Assembly: GCF_001571085.1 (NCBI RefSeq) | Contig: NZ_BCTC01000027.1 | Span: forward strand, 1 to 64,000 | Direction of reading: 5' to 3' | Length of the DNA: 64,000 nucleotides | Source: Azohydromonas lata NBRC 102462 | GTDB taxonomy: Bacteria; Pseudomonadota; Gammaproteobacteria; Burkholderiales; Burkholderiaceae_C | Shown here: in pieces, positions 28,744 through 38,492 of the stretch | How the letters are laid out: the number at the start of each line of letters is the position of its first letter | How positions within the stretch are numbered: position 1 is the first letter of the stretch | The notes under the pieces: model-generated | Told to the model about the DNA's origin: nothing | Databases searched by the model: none | What the model saw: the letters and a program-made list of their open reading frames with translations, nothing else | Made by a program: the position numbers and the translations under genes

Positions 28744-29871
28744 GTGACGCCAGTCGAGGATGGGCTTATGCCGGTACCCAGAAAGAACAGCACATGCTTC
28801 CCCATAGGTGAAACACAAACCGCAGTGCGAGATTGGCCTGACCGTTCCTGCCTAGAAGACGTGCCGCAGGCAATAGCAAAAGTTGAATCCTGGCCGACTT
28901 GGCGTCGTTTGCTGCTCCTGCCCGACACGTCCGCCTTTGAACGTATTGATGGCTGGCGCGGTCTCGTTCAAGCTGCCGCATTGATCGACACGCATGCAGA
29001 AAAGCTGCCTTTTGACCGTTGTCAAAATGGGATTTTCTGGCGATCCAGGCCTTGCTGGAACCAGTTCACAAAGTGTGCATGGAATAAAAGAGAGTTTGAA
29101 GGTCTGATTGCTGGCGGTCGAAAAACTGTGCTGAGAAATCCTTTCGGGCCGCTGGTGCTCGAAAGCCGTATGGACGAGTTTGCCTGCGATATTCTTGACG
29201 TCGAAGGTATTGCCGACAGCAGTTCATCGGACGTCTTCTTTGACAGCGTTGCCTCTTTTGGTCAACGGTATTGTTCTTCTGTCCGTGCGGAGATGAATGA
29301 GCACGGGCTGCAACAAATGCTGCATCACCGGGACGTTGGAATTACTGACCCTGCCGGTAATGACAGCCTAGATCTCTGGTTTTGGGATGGCAGGCTGTTC
29401 TTGTGCAGTGAAGCAGGATCACGTCGTTTCGCTGCCGCAGCCTTCATCGCAGAAGTGATTGAGCAGCCGGTTCCGCTGAAAGCGCCGTTGACGATGCGGT
29501 GGCTTAATGCGCCTGCATGGAACTGGTTGCTCTCACGCTATTGCTTGCTTCATGTGCCGGCGCACGCGCGATTCACGCCAAAGCAGTGCCTTGCCACGCT
29601 GCTGGGGCAGGTGTTTACGCTGCGGTTGGGCTCACGCCCTCTTTCAGAGGAAAATCTTTTTCTGATCCCCAAGAACGCAGCAGCATTTTCGCCCGTCGTT
29701 CAATTGCTGGAGGGCCGCGGGCTCACGGACATAAACAGGGAAATTTATGGACTGTTGCGTCGACAAGAGGCAAACCGGCGCAAGTTGTCCAGGCGCTGGC
29801 CGTCAATATGTGTGCCGCCATGGCTTGAAAAAGGCACAGCTGAAAAGCTTGTAGCTGTGAAGGTGCGCTGA
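28744..29871 (+). CDS. Hypothetical protein
   Basis: A 375-residue soluble protein I cannot assign. The composition is globular with many Trp and Cys (for example FDRCQNGIFWRSRPCWNQFTKC) and a basic C-terminal helix (RRQEANRRKLSRRW). There is no signal peptide or membrane span. GTG at 28744 gives the longest frame; ATG at 28768 is an alternative. A clear terminator follows at 29988, and TTACGTAC sites lie upstream, so it is probably a monocistronic, regulated gene. Confidence 0.65.
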   Translation: MTPVEDGLMPVPRKNSTCFPIGETQTAVRDWPDRSCLEDVPQAIAKVESWPTWRRLLLLPDTSAFERIDGWRGLVQAAALIDTHAEKLPFDRCQNGIFWRSRPCWNQFTKCAWNKREFEGLIAGGRKTVLRNPFGPLVLESRMDEFACDILDVEGIADSSSSDVFFDSVASFGQRYCSSVRAEMNEHGLQQMLHHRDVGITDPAGNDSLDLWFWDGRLFLCSEAGSRRFAAAAFIAEVIEQPVPLKAPLTMRWLNAPAWNWLLSRYCLLHVPAHARFTPKQCLATLLGQVFTLRLGSRPLSEENLFLIPKNAAAFSPVVQLLEGRGLTDINREIYGLLRRQEANRRKLSRRWPSICVPPWLEKGTAEKLVAVKVR

Positions 29872-29987
29872 TCAATAGTCTCTTCAATGTCAATTATGTG
29901 AAGTGCTTTCAATATTTGGTTACGATGTCTGCTATTCTTGTACTGAGGCGGCCCAACTCCCTCCAGGTGTCGCCTTGTCGTCTTGAT

Positions 29988-30015
29988 GGCCCGCCGTTGG
30001 CGGGCCTCTTTTTTT
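29988..30015 (+). terminator. Intrinsic terminator
   Basis: GGCCCGCC and GGCGGGCC form an 8-bp GC stem with a 3-nt loop (GTT), followed by C and eight Ts. It is about 115 bp after the gene at 28744-29871, whose transcript it should end. Confidence 0.8.
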
Positions 30016-30553
30016 GGTAGACCGCGCGTGGTTTGGGTGCCGCGGCAAGGGTTTCGCCGAGCGGGCGCTGCGTACGGAAGGCAGCTCGCTGACATGGTGC
30101 ACAGCTCCTTTTGCCGCTAGCACCATCCGCGAAGTCGGCAGCCGATGCTGGATCTAGCGCGGTTGCCACAGGCAGTGGCCAGCAATCATTTGATCCGGTA
30201 CGCGCTATCCGCGCACCCAGCACTGCGCGTAAAGGCTGCAAGCTTTGCAGCGAGGCAAGACGAGCTGCCTGCCTGCAAAGGTTCAAGCGCTATCGAGACT
30301 TCTGCCGCTACCCCACACCTGACTCGATCGGTTCGAAAGCGCCCACCGAAAAACGCCGTACCACCACCGAGAACGTGCGCTTCCTGGCCACGCCAAAAGC
30401 CAACTTGGTTGGCACCCTACATCTACTTCCGCCCGACCCTTTGACCAATCTGCTTCGCGAACTTGCACTTCACACTGCATGATGCAATTCCATGATCAAA
30501 GCGAAATCACTATGATTGCAATCTGATCTACAGTGAGGCTTCTAGGAGGCCAT
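30016..30553. other. No supported gene; 10-bp palindrome near the next start
   Basis: Short frames on both strands lack ribosome sites and family features. Near the right end the perfect palindrome GATTGCAATC (30514-30523) lies 30 bp before the start of the ribbon-helix-helix/helix-turn-helix gene and could be its operator. Confidence 0.4.
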
Positions 30554-31561
30554 ATGTTTGAATCGTTCGGCAGCGGGAAGAATCGAAACGTGCAACCGGA
30601 TGCAGAAGCTTTGACCACAGGGAAGATTTTGGTCAGAAATCTGCCCCCTGATGTGTTTAAAGCATTGGTAGAAATCGCGCAGTCACACGACAGGTCAGTC
30701 GAAGCGGAAGCCAGAATGGCTATCCGTAACTGGGTAAAAGAGTGGGTTGGTGCAGAATCTCATAATAGTCGATGCATGCAGGTGTCCCAGCGCTTGCGTT
30801 ATATTATCGACGAGATAAATCATCGTCCAGGGCGTAATGCATCTCCTTCCAGGATTGCTGAAGCAATGGGACGTAGTCACGCGAGTGAAGTCGAACGCTG
30901 GTGCGCTGGTCTTGAGGAACCCTCCTTTGAAGAAATTAAAGCAGTTGCAAGCCTGTTGATGTGTGATTTCAGCTGGCTTGCCCATGGTGAGGGTACTCCC
31001 TATAAGCCAATATATCAAAGGATTCCAGAGAATCCGTCTGATGGCATGTCTTGGTTGCTTGAGTCGCCTGATTCAAGACCTGTAAAAACCGTAGGACTTA
31101 TTCGAAGCAAAAGCGAAGCTGGAGAATTTGCATATTACAAACAGTATTCTGAATGGTCAATTCAGGTTTTCAGTACGCCTTACCATGTTAGCGAAGTGAT
31201 CGGAGCAGGCGGAGAATCCAGTCTCGCAGCTTTGCTCCTTCTTTTCGAAGCCCTTTATAAGAAGCACACAAAATCAGGTGCGGAATTTCAGGTTACTGGA
31301 TACCTGGTCGACGATGATGTATTTTCTGCTTTGCTTTCAGGGAAGCGTCATCCCCTTAATGTATTGGATGGCCCCAACTCCCATTTTCGTAGCACATGGT
31401 GGGAAGACATTTGGGATCCCGAGATGTTCGAAAAGCAGGCCTATTGGGAAGGGTGGCAATCTCTCACCACAAGAATGCATCGCGTCATAGAGGGAAAAGA
31501 TTTCTATCGCAAAAACCGAGAAACCATACGCGGTAGTGTCCGTGATTCAAATGCTGTCTAA
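30554..31561 (+). CDS. Putative regulator with ribbon-helix-helix and helix-turn-helix domains
   Basis: A 335-residue protein. Residues 24-62 (ILVRNLPPDVFKALVEIA, SVEAEARMAIRNW) match the FitA/Arc ribbon-helix-helix pattern of antitoxins. Residues 75-140 (QRLRYIIDEI, SRIAEAMGR, LMCDFSWLAHGEG) resemble an XRE-type DNA-binding unit. The last 190 residues are globular, rich in Trp and Tyr, and unassigned. ATG at 30554 follows an ideal AGGAGG. Two DNA-binding modules in one chain are unusual. The gene is AT-richer than the cas operon after it. It has no partner gene that would make it a simple antitoxin. Confidence 0.65.
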   Translation: MFESFGSGKNRNVQPDAEALTTGKILVRNLPPDVFKALVEIAQSHDRSVEAEARMAIRNWVKEWVGAESHNSRCMQVSQRLRYIIDEINHRPGRNASPSRIAEAMGRSHASEVERWCAGLEEPSFEEIKAVASLLMCDFSWLAHGEGTPYKPIYQRIPENPSDGMSWLLESPDSRPVKTVGLIRSKSEAGEFAYYKQYSEWSIQVFSTPYHVSEVIGAGGESSLAALLLLFEALYKKHTKSGAEFQVTGYLVDDDVFSALLSGKRHPLNVLDGPNSHFRSTWWEDIWDPEMFEKQAYWEGWQSLTTRMHRVIEGKDFYRKNRETIRGSVRDSNAV

Positions 31562-32223
31562 CGACGGACCGACGCAGTTCCGACGGTGAAACTAGGCGTT
31601 GGTGCGGCTGCAAGCTATGGCCATGCCGACGGTGGACGCGCGGTTCATCGCCGACGCTTGCGCCAGCGTCAGCCATAGCCAGCAGCCGAGCACGGCCACG
31701 GGCGAGGCGTTCAGGCACCGTTGCAGGTACTACGCGCAAGGGCTGCCTGCGTCGCAGCCGATTCCAGTAGCCGCGGGCGCCTAATTGGTGCGCCTGGCGC
31801 GCGGCCTCAGTGCCGCAGAGGTTTCTAACCCGTCCATGCCGGGTCGGCTCCTGCCAACAACCGGTCGAGCTGCTACGCCGCGATCCGCATGGCCATGGAC
31901 CACGCACGCGCAAGGTCTTCAGGCGCTATAGCAGCCCGGCCGCGACGGCTACTGACGCCCACGTGGTACCGCGCTCGCCTTATCAGCAACCGCCACAGGG
32001 CGTCCATCGCCGGCCGGTGCAGGATGCAGCCCGCCGCTGGTACGGCAGCCACGTAGCCGTGTGTTCTCTCGGTGACATTGAGTGCCATCACGCCATGCTG
32101 GCGCACTGCGTCTTTGCGGCACAGGCTCACCTGGCGAGCCTGTCGATCCGCAAGATGTGCAGGGCCTGAATTTTCTTTGCAGGCAGCAGCACCCCGGACC
32201 TTGAGATCCTTCCAGGAGGTCGC
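31562..32223. other. No supported gene; upstream region of the cas operon
   Basis: Overlapping frames on both strands (for example 31810-32169 plus and 31873-32238 minus) have no ribosome sites or recognised products and skewed composition. They may be decayed mobile-element sequence. The right end carries the GGAGGT ribosome site of csb1 and presumably the cas promoter, which I could not pinpoint. Confidence 0.35.
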
Positions 32224-33414
32224 ATGGAACTTGAGCATTTGCTTGACTGTGTTGCAACCCGCTCCGTGATCCGCCTACAGGTAGATCTCACGCCTGCCAG
32301 CCCGGACGGCCTTGTGTGCCCGCCAACCTATGCGGCTCCCAAGAAGAGCGAGCCGCCCCACATCCCCTACCGCCGGGCATACGTCGACGGCCAGCAGCGC
32401 GACGCTGTGGTGCTGGACTCGCCGCAGAGCCAGTCCAATCGCATCGAGCTTGCGTTGCTGGCTGCCGTGCGGGCCCAGCACATTCGCTACCCCGACATCG
32501 AGATTACCTTTCCTGGGCTGGAGGGCGAACCGGCGTACTCGGTGCTGCAGCTCTCGCACCGCATCTACGACGCCGTGATGCGCGCCGTCACGCTCGACAA
32601 GCAGCCGTTCTTCGAGACGCCGATCGGCCGCGCGTTGCTGGCCGCGCGCCCGGACAAGGCCTGCGCGCTGCTGGAGCATGCGCCGATCTGCTTGACGCTG
32701 GGCGCCTGGGACAGCAACGGCGGCGGCGGCCCGCTGTCGGCCAAGATTCCGCGCCTGCTCACGTCCGAAATCCTAGGCCTCGATGCCGTGCCGGCCGACA
32801 TCTCGGCCACGAAGTTTGACCCGATGGACATTCGCAGCCAGGTGGCGGAGCTGATGCCCACCGACAACCCGGTGCAGCGCTTCACGATCCGCACCGCAGC
32901 CACCAAGTCCAAGGAGAAGGGCAAGAAGCCCAGCGAGATGGGCTTCGGCAGCGTGCCAGCGACGGCCGTGCCGCGCGCAGCCGTGATCAGCGGCGCGGTG
33001 CAGACCAGCGTGCTGTCGTGCTCAGGCCTGCGGCACCTTCACTTTCCGGACGCTGCAGGGCGGCTCGACCCGCGGCGCGACCAGGCCGCCCGCGCACTGC
33101 TGGCCGCGTGGACGCTCTACGGCCTCGTGGCCCAGAACGAGACTGGCTACCTGCTGCGCTCGCGCTGCGAGCTGCTGCCGCGCGATGCCGGGCGCCTGGA
33201 GCTCATCGGCCGCACGCTGCAGGAGCGGCAGGAGGTCTCGCTGCAGGCCGACACCGCGCTCGCCCTGCTCGATGCAGCCTGGCGGCACGCCGCGGAGTGC
33301 GGACTGGCGCTGCGCGAGGTGCCGCTGAAGCTGGCTGCCGACGAGCGGCTGGTCGAGCTCGTGCGACGTAGCCGCGCGGCTGTCGCGCAGAGCGATGGTG
33401 CCGACGAGGAATGA
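32224..33414 (+). CDS. csb1: Type I-G (I-U) Cas7, Csb1 family
   Basis: A 396-residue backbone subunit that would polymerise along the crRNA in the type I-G Cascade. Family-like segments are VIRLQVDLTP near the start, TYAAPKK, VLDSPQSQSNRIE, a central APICLTLGAWDS, and late ARALLAAWTLYGLVAQNE. The ATG follows GGAGGT at 5-6 bp. It is first in the operon csb1-csb2-cas3-cas8-like with gaps of 10 bp or overlaps, the grouping typical of I-U/I-G effectors. Csb1/GSU0053 identity is by pattern recall, supported by its neighbours. Confidence 0.85.
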   Translation: MELEHLLDCVATRSVIRLQVDLTPASPDGLVCPPTYAAPKKSEPPHIPYRRAYVDGQQRDAVVLDSPQSQSNRIELALLAAVRAQHIRYPDIEITFPGLEGEPAYSVLQLSHRIYDAVMRAVTLDKQPFFETPIGRALLAARPDKACALLEHAPICLTLGAWDSNGGGGPLSAKIPRLLTSEILGLDAVPADISATKFDPMDIRSQVAELMPTDNPVQRFTIRTAATKSKEKGKKPSEMGFGSVPATAVPRAAVISGAVQTSVLSCSGLRHLHFPDAAGRLDPRRDQAARALLAAWTLYGLVAQNETGYLLRSRCELLPRDAGRLELIGRTLQERQEVSLQADTALALLDAAWRHAAECGLALREVPLKLAADERLVELVRRSRAAVAQSDGADEE

Positions 33415-33424
33415 GGGTGCAGCC

Positions 33425-34801
33425 ATGCTGCAGCTCCAGATTGGATTTCCCGGCGGGCGCTACTGCGCCGCCGACCATGCCGACCCTCGGCGCCCCGAGT
33501 GGCCGCCGCATCCCTCGCGGGTGTTCTCCGCGCTCGTGGCCGCCGCCTACGCCGGCGGCTGCAATCCCAGCAGCGAGCAGCGCGCCGTGCTGCGCAAGCT
33601 CGAAGCGTCCCCGCCGCCCGCGCTGTGCTTTCCGCAGGCCGACCTGCGCGAGGCGCCCGACATCTACGTGCCGGTCAACGATGTGCAGACGCGCATCGCG
33701 TCGAGGAAGGCCGGCAGTGCCCTGGCACCCAACCGCCGAGTGCGGCAGTTCCCCGGTGCCTCGCTGCTGGCAGAGCCGGAGGTCCGGCTGCAATGGCCCC
33801 TGGTGCTGTCGGCGCAGGAGCTGGCGCTGCTCGACGGCCTGGCGGCGCGCATGACGCATTTGGGCACCTCGCACTCGCTGGTCACGGCCCGGTTTGTCGC
33901 CGATGACACGGCGCCCGCGCCGGACCTGGTACCCGCGGCGCATGGCCGCGAGTTCTTGCGGGTGACGAAGAGCGGACGCCTGGAAGAGTTGGACCGGCTG
34001 GCAACGCAGGGCCACGGCGCCTTGCGACGCCCGCAGCCGGTGTTTGAGGTGCTGCAACCCTACGCGCGTGCCAGCGCTCCTGCCGGTGCGGACCATCGGC
34101 GCAGCGACTACGAATGGATCGGTCTCCGCCTGGACGGCTGTTCATGGGGGGCTGATACCGCCCACACGCTGGCCCGCGCAGCCCGCCGCGCCGCCATGTC
34201 GCTGTTGGGCGAGCATGTGCCGGCGGCACTGCATGGCCACGACGGCTTGGTACGCCACGTGGCCTGGCTGCCCCTGGCCGACGTGGGACACGCCCATGCC
34301 AGGGGCAAGGTCCGCGGTATCGGTGTGGCGCTGCCCGTGGAGATGGAGCCCAACGACCGTGCCCTCACGCTGATGGCGCTGTCCCGGCTGCGCCAGCTGC
34401 ATCTGCCGGACGACCAGGTTGCGCAAGTGACGCCGGTCGGCTTGTCCGGGACGCCGCTGGTACTGCGCGAGGACACGTGGCGTGAAGCGTCCACGCATTG
34501 GTCCACCGTCACGCCAGTCCTTCTGGACCGGCCGCCCAAGCGCCCTGAAGTTGATCGCCTTGTCGATGCGCTGGTGGAGTCGCTGGCCATCGCAGGCTTC
34601 CCGGTGCCGCAGGCCGTTCACCTCAGCCGCACCAGCGACTTCGAGGGCGCACCGCGCGCCCTGGACATCCCGACTCGGATGCAGCGCTGGCATGCCCAGG
34701 TTTGCTTCGACCGACCCATCGAGGGTCCGGTGATCGCGGGCCGGTGGCGCAATTTCGGCATCGGCCTCTTCCGCCCGACGCCGCAGGAGCTGCGTACATG
34801 A
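33425..34801 (+). CDS. csb2: Type I-G Csb2, Cas5-Cas6-like fusion
   Basis: A 458-residue subunit combining Cas5 and Cas6 roles, that is, crRNA processing and 5'-handle binding. The N-terminus LQIGFPGGRYCAAD and PPHPSRVFSALVAAAYAG, and the C-terminal RAMP-like IAGRWRNFGIGLFRP, are characteristic of Csb2 (GSU0054). A second RAMP fold with several His residues (HGHDGLVRHVAWLP, HAHARGKVRG) could hold the processing site. ATG at 33425 follows GAGGG. The stop overlaps the cas3 start as ATGA, so translation is coupled. Confidence 0.85.
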   Translation: MLQLQIGFPGGRYCAADHADPRRPEWPPHPSRVFSALVAAAYAGGCNPSSEQRAVLRKLEASPPPALCFPQADLREAPDIYVPVNDVQTRIASRKAGSALAPNRRVRQFPGASLLAEPEVRLQWPLVLSAQELALLDGLAARMTHLGTSHSLVTARFVADDTAPAPDLVPAAHGREFLRVTKSGRLEELDRLATQGHGALRRPQPVFEVLQPYARASAPAGADHRRSDYEWIGLRLDGCSWGADTAHTLARAARRAAMSLLGEHVPAALHGHDGLVRHVAWLPLADVGHAHARGKVRGIGVALPVEMEPNDRALTLMALSRLRQLHLPDDQVAQVTPVGLSGTPLVLREDTWREASTHWSTVTPVLLDRPPKRPEVDRLVDALVESLAIAGFPVPQAVHLSRTSDFEGAPRALDIPTRMQRWHAQVCFDRPIEGPVIAGRWRNFGIGLFRPTPQELRT

Positions 34802-37437
34802 GCGACCTGACGTTCCAGGAGTTCTTTACGACCGTCCATGGCCAGCAGCCGTTTCCGTGGCAGGTACGCGCTGCGGCGCGGCTGGCTCGGCGCGAGGCTT
34901 TCGACGTGACGGTACCTACCGGATTGGGCAAGTCGGCGCTGGTCGATGCCGCGGTATGGGCAGCGGCACAGGGTGGTTGGCGGCGCATCGTCTTCGTCGT
35001 GGACCGCCGCATCGTGGTGGATGCGGTGCACCAGCGTGTCGAGCGGATACAGCGCGCGCTCCAGCAGGCCACCTACCCCGCGCTGCGCGAGCTGTCCCAG
35101 CGCGTCGGCGAGATGCAGGTGGTGCGGCTGCGCGGCGGCGTCTTCGGAGACGACGACTGGGTGCTCTATCCCGAGCGGCTGTCGGTCGTGCTCAGCACGG
35201 TGGACCAGCTCGGGTCGAGGTTGCTGTTCCGCGGCTATGGCGTGAGCCCGCGGCGCTGGCCGCTGCACGCGGCCTTCCTGGCCAGCGACACGCTGATCGT
35301 GGTGGACGAGGCCCACCTGTCGATGCCGTTGCTGCAGACGCTGCAGGTCCTCAGGGCGCAAGGCGCGGACATCACCGTGACCCCCATGTCTGCCACCCTG
35401 CCCGGTCACCGCCAGGACGCCGCTGTCGGGCTCGAGGCGGACGACTTGGCGGTCGAGACCGTGCGGTGGCGGCTCGCGGCGCGCAAGCTGGTGCGGCTAC
35501 GCGCTGTCAAGGGCAGCGGCGGGGAAGACTTCATCAAAGCGCTGTGTGAAGAGACCGAAGCGCTTCGCAGCCACCCCGGCGTGGCGAAGGTGGGCGTGGT
35601 GGTGAACCGGGTAGCCACGGCGCGGCGCTGCTTCGAGCGGCTGCACCGGGCCAGCGTGCCCTGCGTGCTGCTCACAGGTCGGGTGCGTTCACTAGAGCGG
35701 GATCGACAGCTTCAGGCGCTGCTGCCGCAGATCCAGGCCGGCCGGCAGCGCCGGCCCGACCATCCGCCGATGGTGGTGGTGGCGACCCAGACCATCGAGG
35801 TCGGCGCCGATCTGGACCTTGACGCGCTGGTATCGGAATGCGCGCCGCTGTCGGCGCTGCGCCAGCGCTTCGGCCGGCTCGACCGGCTGGGCGAGCGTGG
35901 CGAGTCCCGCGGCGTGGTGCTGTACCGGGAAAAGGACCCGGTGTACGGCACCGCCTCGGACGACGCCTGGGCTTGGCTGCAGGCGCGAGAGGAGGAGGCG
36001 GCAGGCATGGTCGATTTCGGCGTGGGCGCCCTGGAAGAGGTGCTGGGCGCCCACCCGGCGCCGGTCGAGGCGGCCTCCTGCGCCGCGACGCTACTGCCGG
36101 TCCACCTGGAGATGCTGGCGCAGACCGGCGCTTTCGCGCCGGAGCTGGACGTGAGGGCGTGGCTGCACGGGCCGAGCGACAAGGCGGCCGAGGTGACGCT
36201 CGTCTGGCGTGACGACCTGCTGCCCGGTGCGCCTGAGGACTGGCCGCGGGCCGTGGCGCTGCTGCCGCCGATGCAGCGCGAGGGATTGCCGATGCCGGCG
36301 GCCGCGGTGCGGCGCTGGCTCACCGGCGCAGCTCCTGGCGACCAGTGGAGCGACTTGGAATCCGTGGCGGACGAGGGCCAGGTGGGAGACCTAGCCGACC
36401 GTCCCGTGCTGCGCTGGCGGGGCGCCGACGACTGCCGCGTAGTTACGGCGCGTCAGGTCCGTCCCGGTGACACGCTGGTGCTGCCGGCCGCCTATGGCGG
36501 ATGCGACGAATGGGGCTGGGCACCGGAAAGTAGCACGCCGGTGGCGGACATCGCCGACAACTGCCTGCTTGAACCCGGCCGGCCGCGCCGCCCCGCAGCC
36601 CGCCTGGTGGCCGGCCGCTGGGCAGCCTTCGGCGACGATGCCGATTGGCTCCACGCCTTGGTGCAGGCCTTGTGCAGCTTAGAGGCCCGCGCCGCCGCGG
36701 CCGAGGACGACCTGTGCGAGGAGATCCATGCCGCGCAGCAGGCGCTGCTGGACGCTGTTGCCGCAGGCGACTCGCCGTTGCTGGCCCGGTTAAAGGACGT
36801 GCGGCTTGAGCCGCACCCGGGCGGCTATGTGCTGCGTGGCGCCGGCGTCGAGGAGATCGAGGGCCAGATCGAGATCGGCCGCGCCGTGGCGCTCGACAAG
36901 CACCACGACGACGTGCGGCGCTGGGCGCGGCGGCTCTCTGCGGGCGACATGTGCCAGGCCCAGGTCGTGGAGGCCGCCGCGGTGCACGACGCCGGCAAGG
37001 CCGAGCCGCGCATGCAGGTGCTGCTGCACGGCAGCGTGCTGGCCGCGCAGGGCGGCCGGGTGCTGGCCAAGTCGGCGCTGCGCAGCCGCACCGAGCAGCT
37101 CGCGGCGTGGCGCCTGGCCGGCGTGCCGCGGGGCTTCCGGCACGAGTTCGCCAGCTTGGATTTCAAGTCCCTGGCCGATCCCCTTACCCGCCACCTCGTG
37201 GCCACGCACCACGGCCTCGGCCGGCCCTGGCTGCCTGGCTGCGCTGAACCCACGGCGGCGGGCATGTGCTACGCCGGGCTGCCGGCTCACTGGCCAGCAG
37301 CGTGGGCCGGCATGCTGGCGCAGCACGGCCCCTGGCGCCTTGCGCAACTGGAGTGGCTGCTGCGCGCCGCCGATGCACGGGCCTCGATGGAAGAGGCGGC
37401 CGTGTCCCCTATAGGAGAGCGTGATGAACAATGCTGA
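34798..37437 (+). CDS. cas3: Type I-G Cas3 helicase-nuclease with C-terminal HD domain
   Basis: An 879-residue protein that unwinds and degrades target DNA once Cascade binds. The SF2 helicase comes first, with Walker A PTGLGKS at residues 40-46, VVDEAHLS (DEAH, near 168), TPMSATLP and a motif VI-like QRFGRLDRLGE. The HD nuclease lies after the helicase, with AVHDAGKAEPRMQ near residue 728 and a later ATHHGLGRPW. The helicase-then-HD order is the type I-G arrangement, opposite to most Cas3 proteins. All motifs look intact. It starts within the csb2 stop and overlaps the next gene by 14 bp. Confidence 0.9.
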   Translation: MSDLTFQEFFTTVHGQQPFPWQVRAAARLARREAFDVTVPTGLGKSALVDAAVWAAAQGGWRRIVFVVDRRIVVDAVHQRVERIQRALQQATYPALRELSQRVGEMQVVRLRGGVFGDDDWVLYPERLSVVLSTVDQLGSRLLFRGYGVSPRRWPLHAAFLASDTLIVVDEAHLSMPLLQTLQVLRAQGADITVTPMSATLPGHRQDAAVGLEADDLAVETVRWRLAARKLVRLRAVKGSGGEDFIKALCEETEALRSHPGVAKVGVVVNRVATARRCFERLHRASVPCVLLTGRVRSLERDRQLQALLPQIQAGRQRRPDHPPMVVVATQTIEVGADLDLDALVSECAPLSALRQRFGRLDRLGERGESRGVVLYREKDPVYGTASDDAWAWLQAREEEAAGMVDFGVGALEEVLGAHPAPVEAASCAATLLPVHLEMLAQTGAFAPELDVRAWLHGPSDKAAEVTLVWRDDLLPGAPEDWPRAVALLPPMQREGLPMPAAAVRRWLTGAAPGDQWSDLESVADEGQVGDLADRPVLRWRGADDCRVVTARQVRPGDTLVLPAAYGGCDEWGWAPESSTPVADIADNCLLEPGRPRRPAARLVAGRWAAFGDDADWLHALVQALCSLEARAAAAEDDLCEEIHAAQQALLDAVAAGDSPLLARLKDVRLEPHPGGYVLRGAGVEEIEGQIEIGRAVALDKHHDDVRRWARRLSAGDMCQAQVVEAAAVHDAGKAEPRMQVLLHGSVLAAQGGRVLAKSALRSRTEQLAAWRLAGVPRGFRHEFASLDFKSLADPLTRHLVATHHGLGRPWLPGCAEPTAAGMCYAGLPAHWPAAWAGMLAQHGPWRLAQLEWLLRAADARASMEEAAVSPIGERDEQC

Positions 37438-38380
37438 TCCCGAAGTGGCCCTGACCGGGGTACCGATCGCCTCTCCCATCGGCTTCATGGCGGCACTGGG
37501 CCTGTTGCGCGTGTGCGCTCAGGACCACGGGCGGCCGGTGCGGCTGGCATGGACCCCTACCCATGCCGTGCTGCATGGGGTGGAGGCTTCGGTCCTGCGC
37601 GAGCTCCTGGCCGAGCACATGCGCGGCCGGGCTGAGGCGCCGGAGTTCAATTTCGAGGCCACCAGCGAGGACGGCCGGCGCAGCCCGGCGCAACACATCC
37701 GCACCATCACGCCGCAGGATTTCCGGGCAGCAGCAGCGGCCCTATGCGGCAACGAGCGGGCGCTGGGCTTCCTGGCCGGCTTCGCAACGGATGCCGTCGT
37801 CAACGACAAGGGGTTCGTGGCCCGCTCGCGCTTCGACTTCACATCTGGTAGGCAGCAACTGCTGCACAAGATCCGGCAACTGGGCGTGGAACTGTCGCCG
37901 ACGCGCGAGCGGCCACGCGTTGGGCTGGCACTGCGCATTGAGCGGGCCCTGTCCGGCGGTCCCTACGAAGACTGGCACAGCCTGGGCTGGGATCCCGCGA
38001 CGTTGATGACGCACGCCCACCAGCCCATGGCGCCGACCGACAGAGCCCCACCGGGGCAACCGATGCTGGTGTGGTTGGCCATCGAATCACTGCCACTGCA
38101 TCCCGTCGTGGCGACGGGCCCGCGCAGAGCCGGCACCACTGGATTTGCCGGAAGCCGTGCCTACGTCTGGCCGCAGTGGCATGAACCGCTGTCGCTGGCC
38201 GAGGTCCGGCTGCTGCGGCAGCGGCCCGTGGGCTCTCTGGAGCAGTTGCCCGGGGTGGAGGGCGTTTGGTCCTCGGCGGTCACCAGCGCAGGCGAATATG
38301 ACGTCTTCCAGCCGGCCGCGCGAACCTGCAGTGACGCTCTCGCAGTCGAGAGGTTCGCGCGAGCAGATAATGCCGGCTGA
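37424..38380 (+). CDS. Type I-G small Cas8-like subunit
   Basis: A 318-residue protein, last gene of the effector operon. The N-terminus (VALTGVPIASPIGFMAALGLLRV) has the LGLLR pattern shared by Cas8-type subunits and the 'Cas3-extension' family linked to type I-G loci. It is far shorter than Csx17 (about 700 residues), so it is either a distinct small subunit or a reduced Cas8. ATG at 37424 follows AGGAGA and overlaps the cas3 end. The stop lies 112 bp before the CRISPR array. PAM recognition would be its expected role, which is inference. Confidence 0.65.
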   Translation: MNNADPEVALTGVPIASPIGFMAALGLLRVCAQDHGRPVRLAWTPTHAVLHGVEASVLRELLAEHMRGRAEAPEFNFEATSEDGRRSPAQHIRTITPQDFRAAAAALCGNERALGFLAGFATDAVVNDKGFVARSRFDFTSGRQQLLHKIRQLGVELSPTRERPRVGLALRIERALSGGPYEDWHSLGWDPATLMTHAHQPMAPTDRAPPGQPMLVWLAIESLPLHPVVATGPRRAGTTGFAGSRAYVWPQWHEPLSLAEVRLLRQRPVGSLEQLPGVEGVWSSAVTSAGEYDVFQPAARTCSDALAVERFARADNAG

Positions 38381-38492
38381 ACAAGGAGTTGCCGTTCGGC
38401 CAAGCCAGGCGGCACCTCGCCTCTGCCCTACCCGGCAGGTTCGTGCGGCGCCAAGGATCTTCTCGTGTACATCCACGTGCTGGGCGCGCAGG

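Noticed and set aside
29909-30286. Minus-strand 125-codon frame
   Set aside because: It spans the strong intrinsic terminator at 29988-30015 and has no ribosome site.
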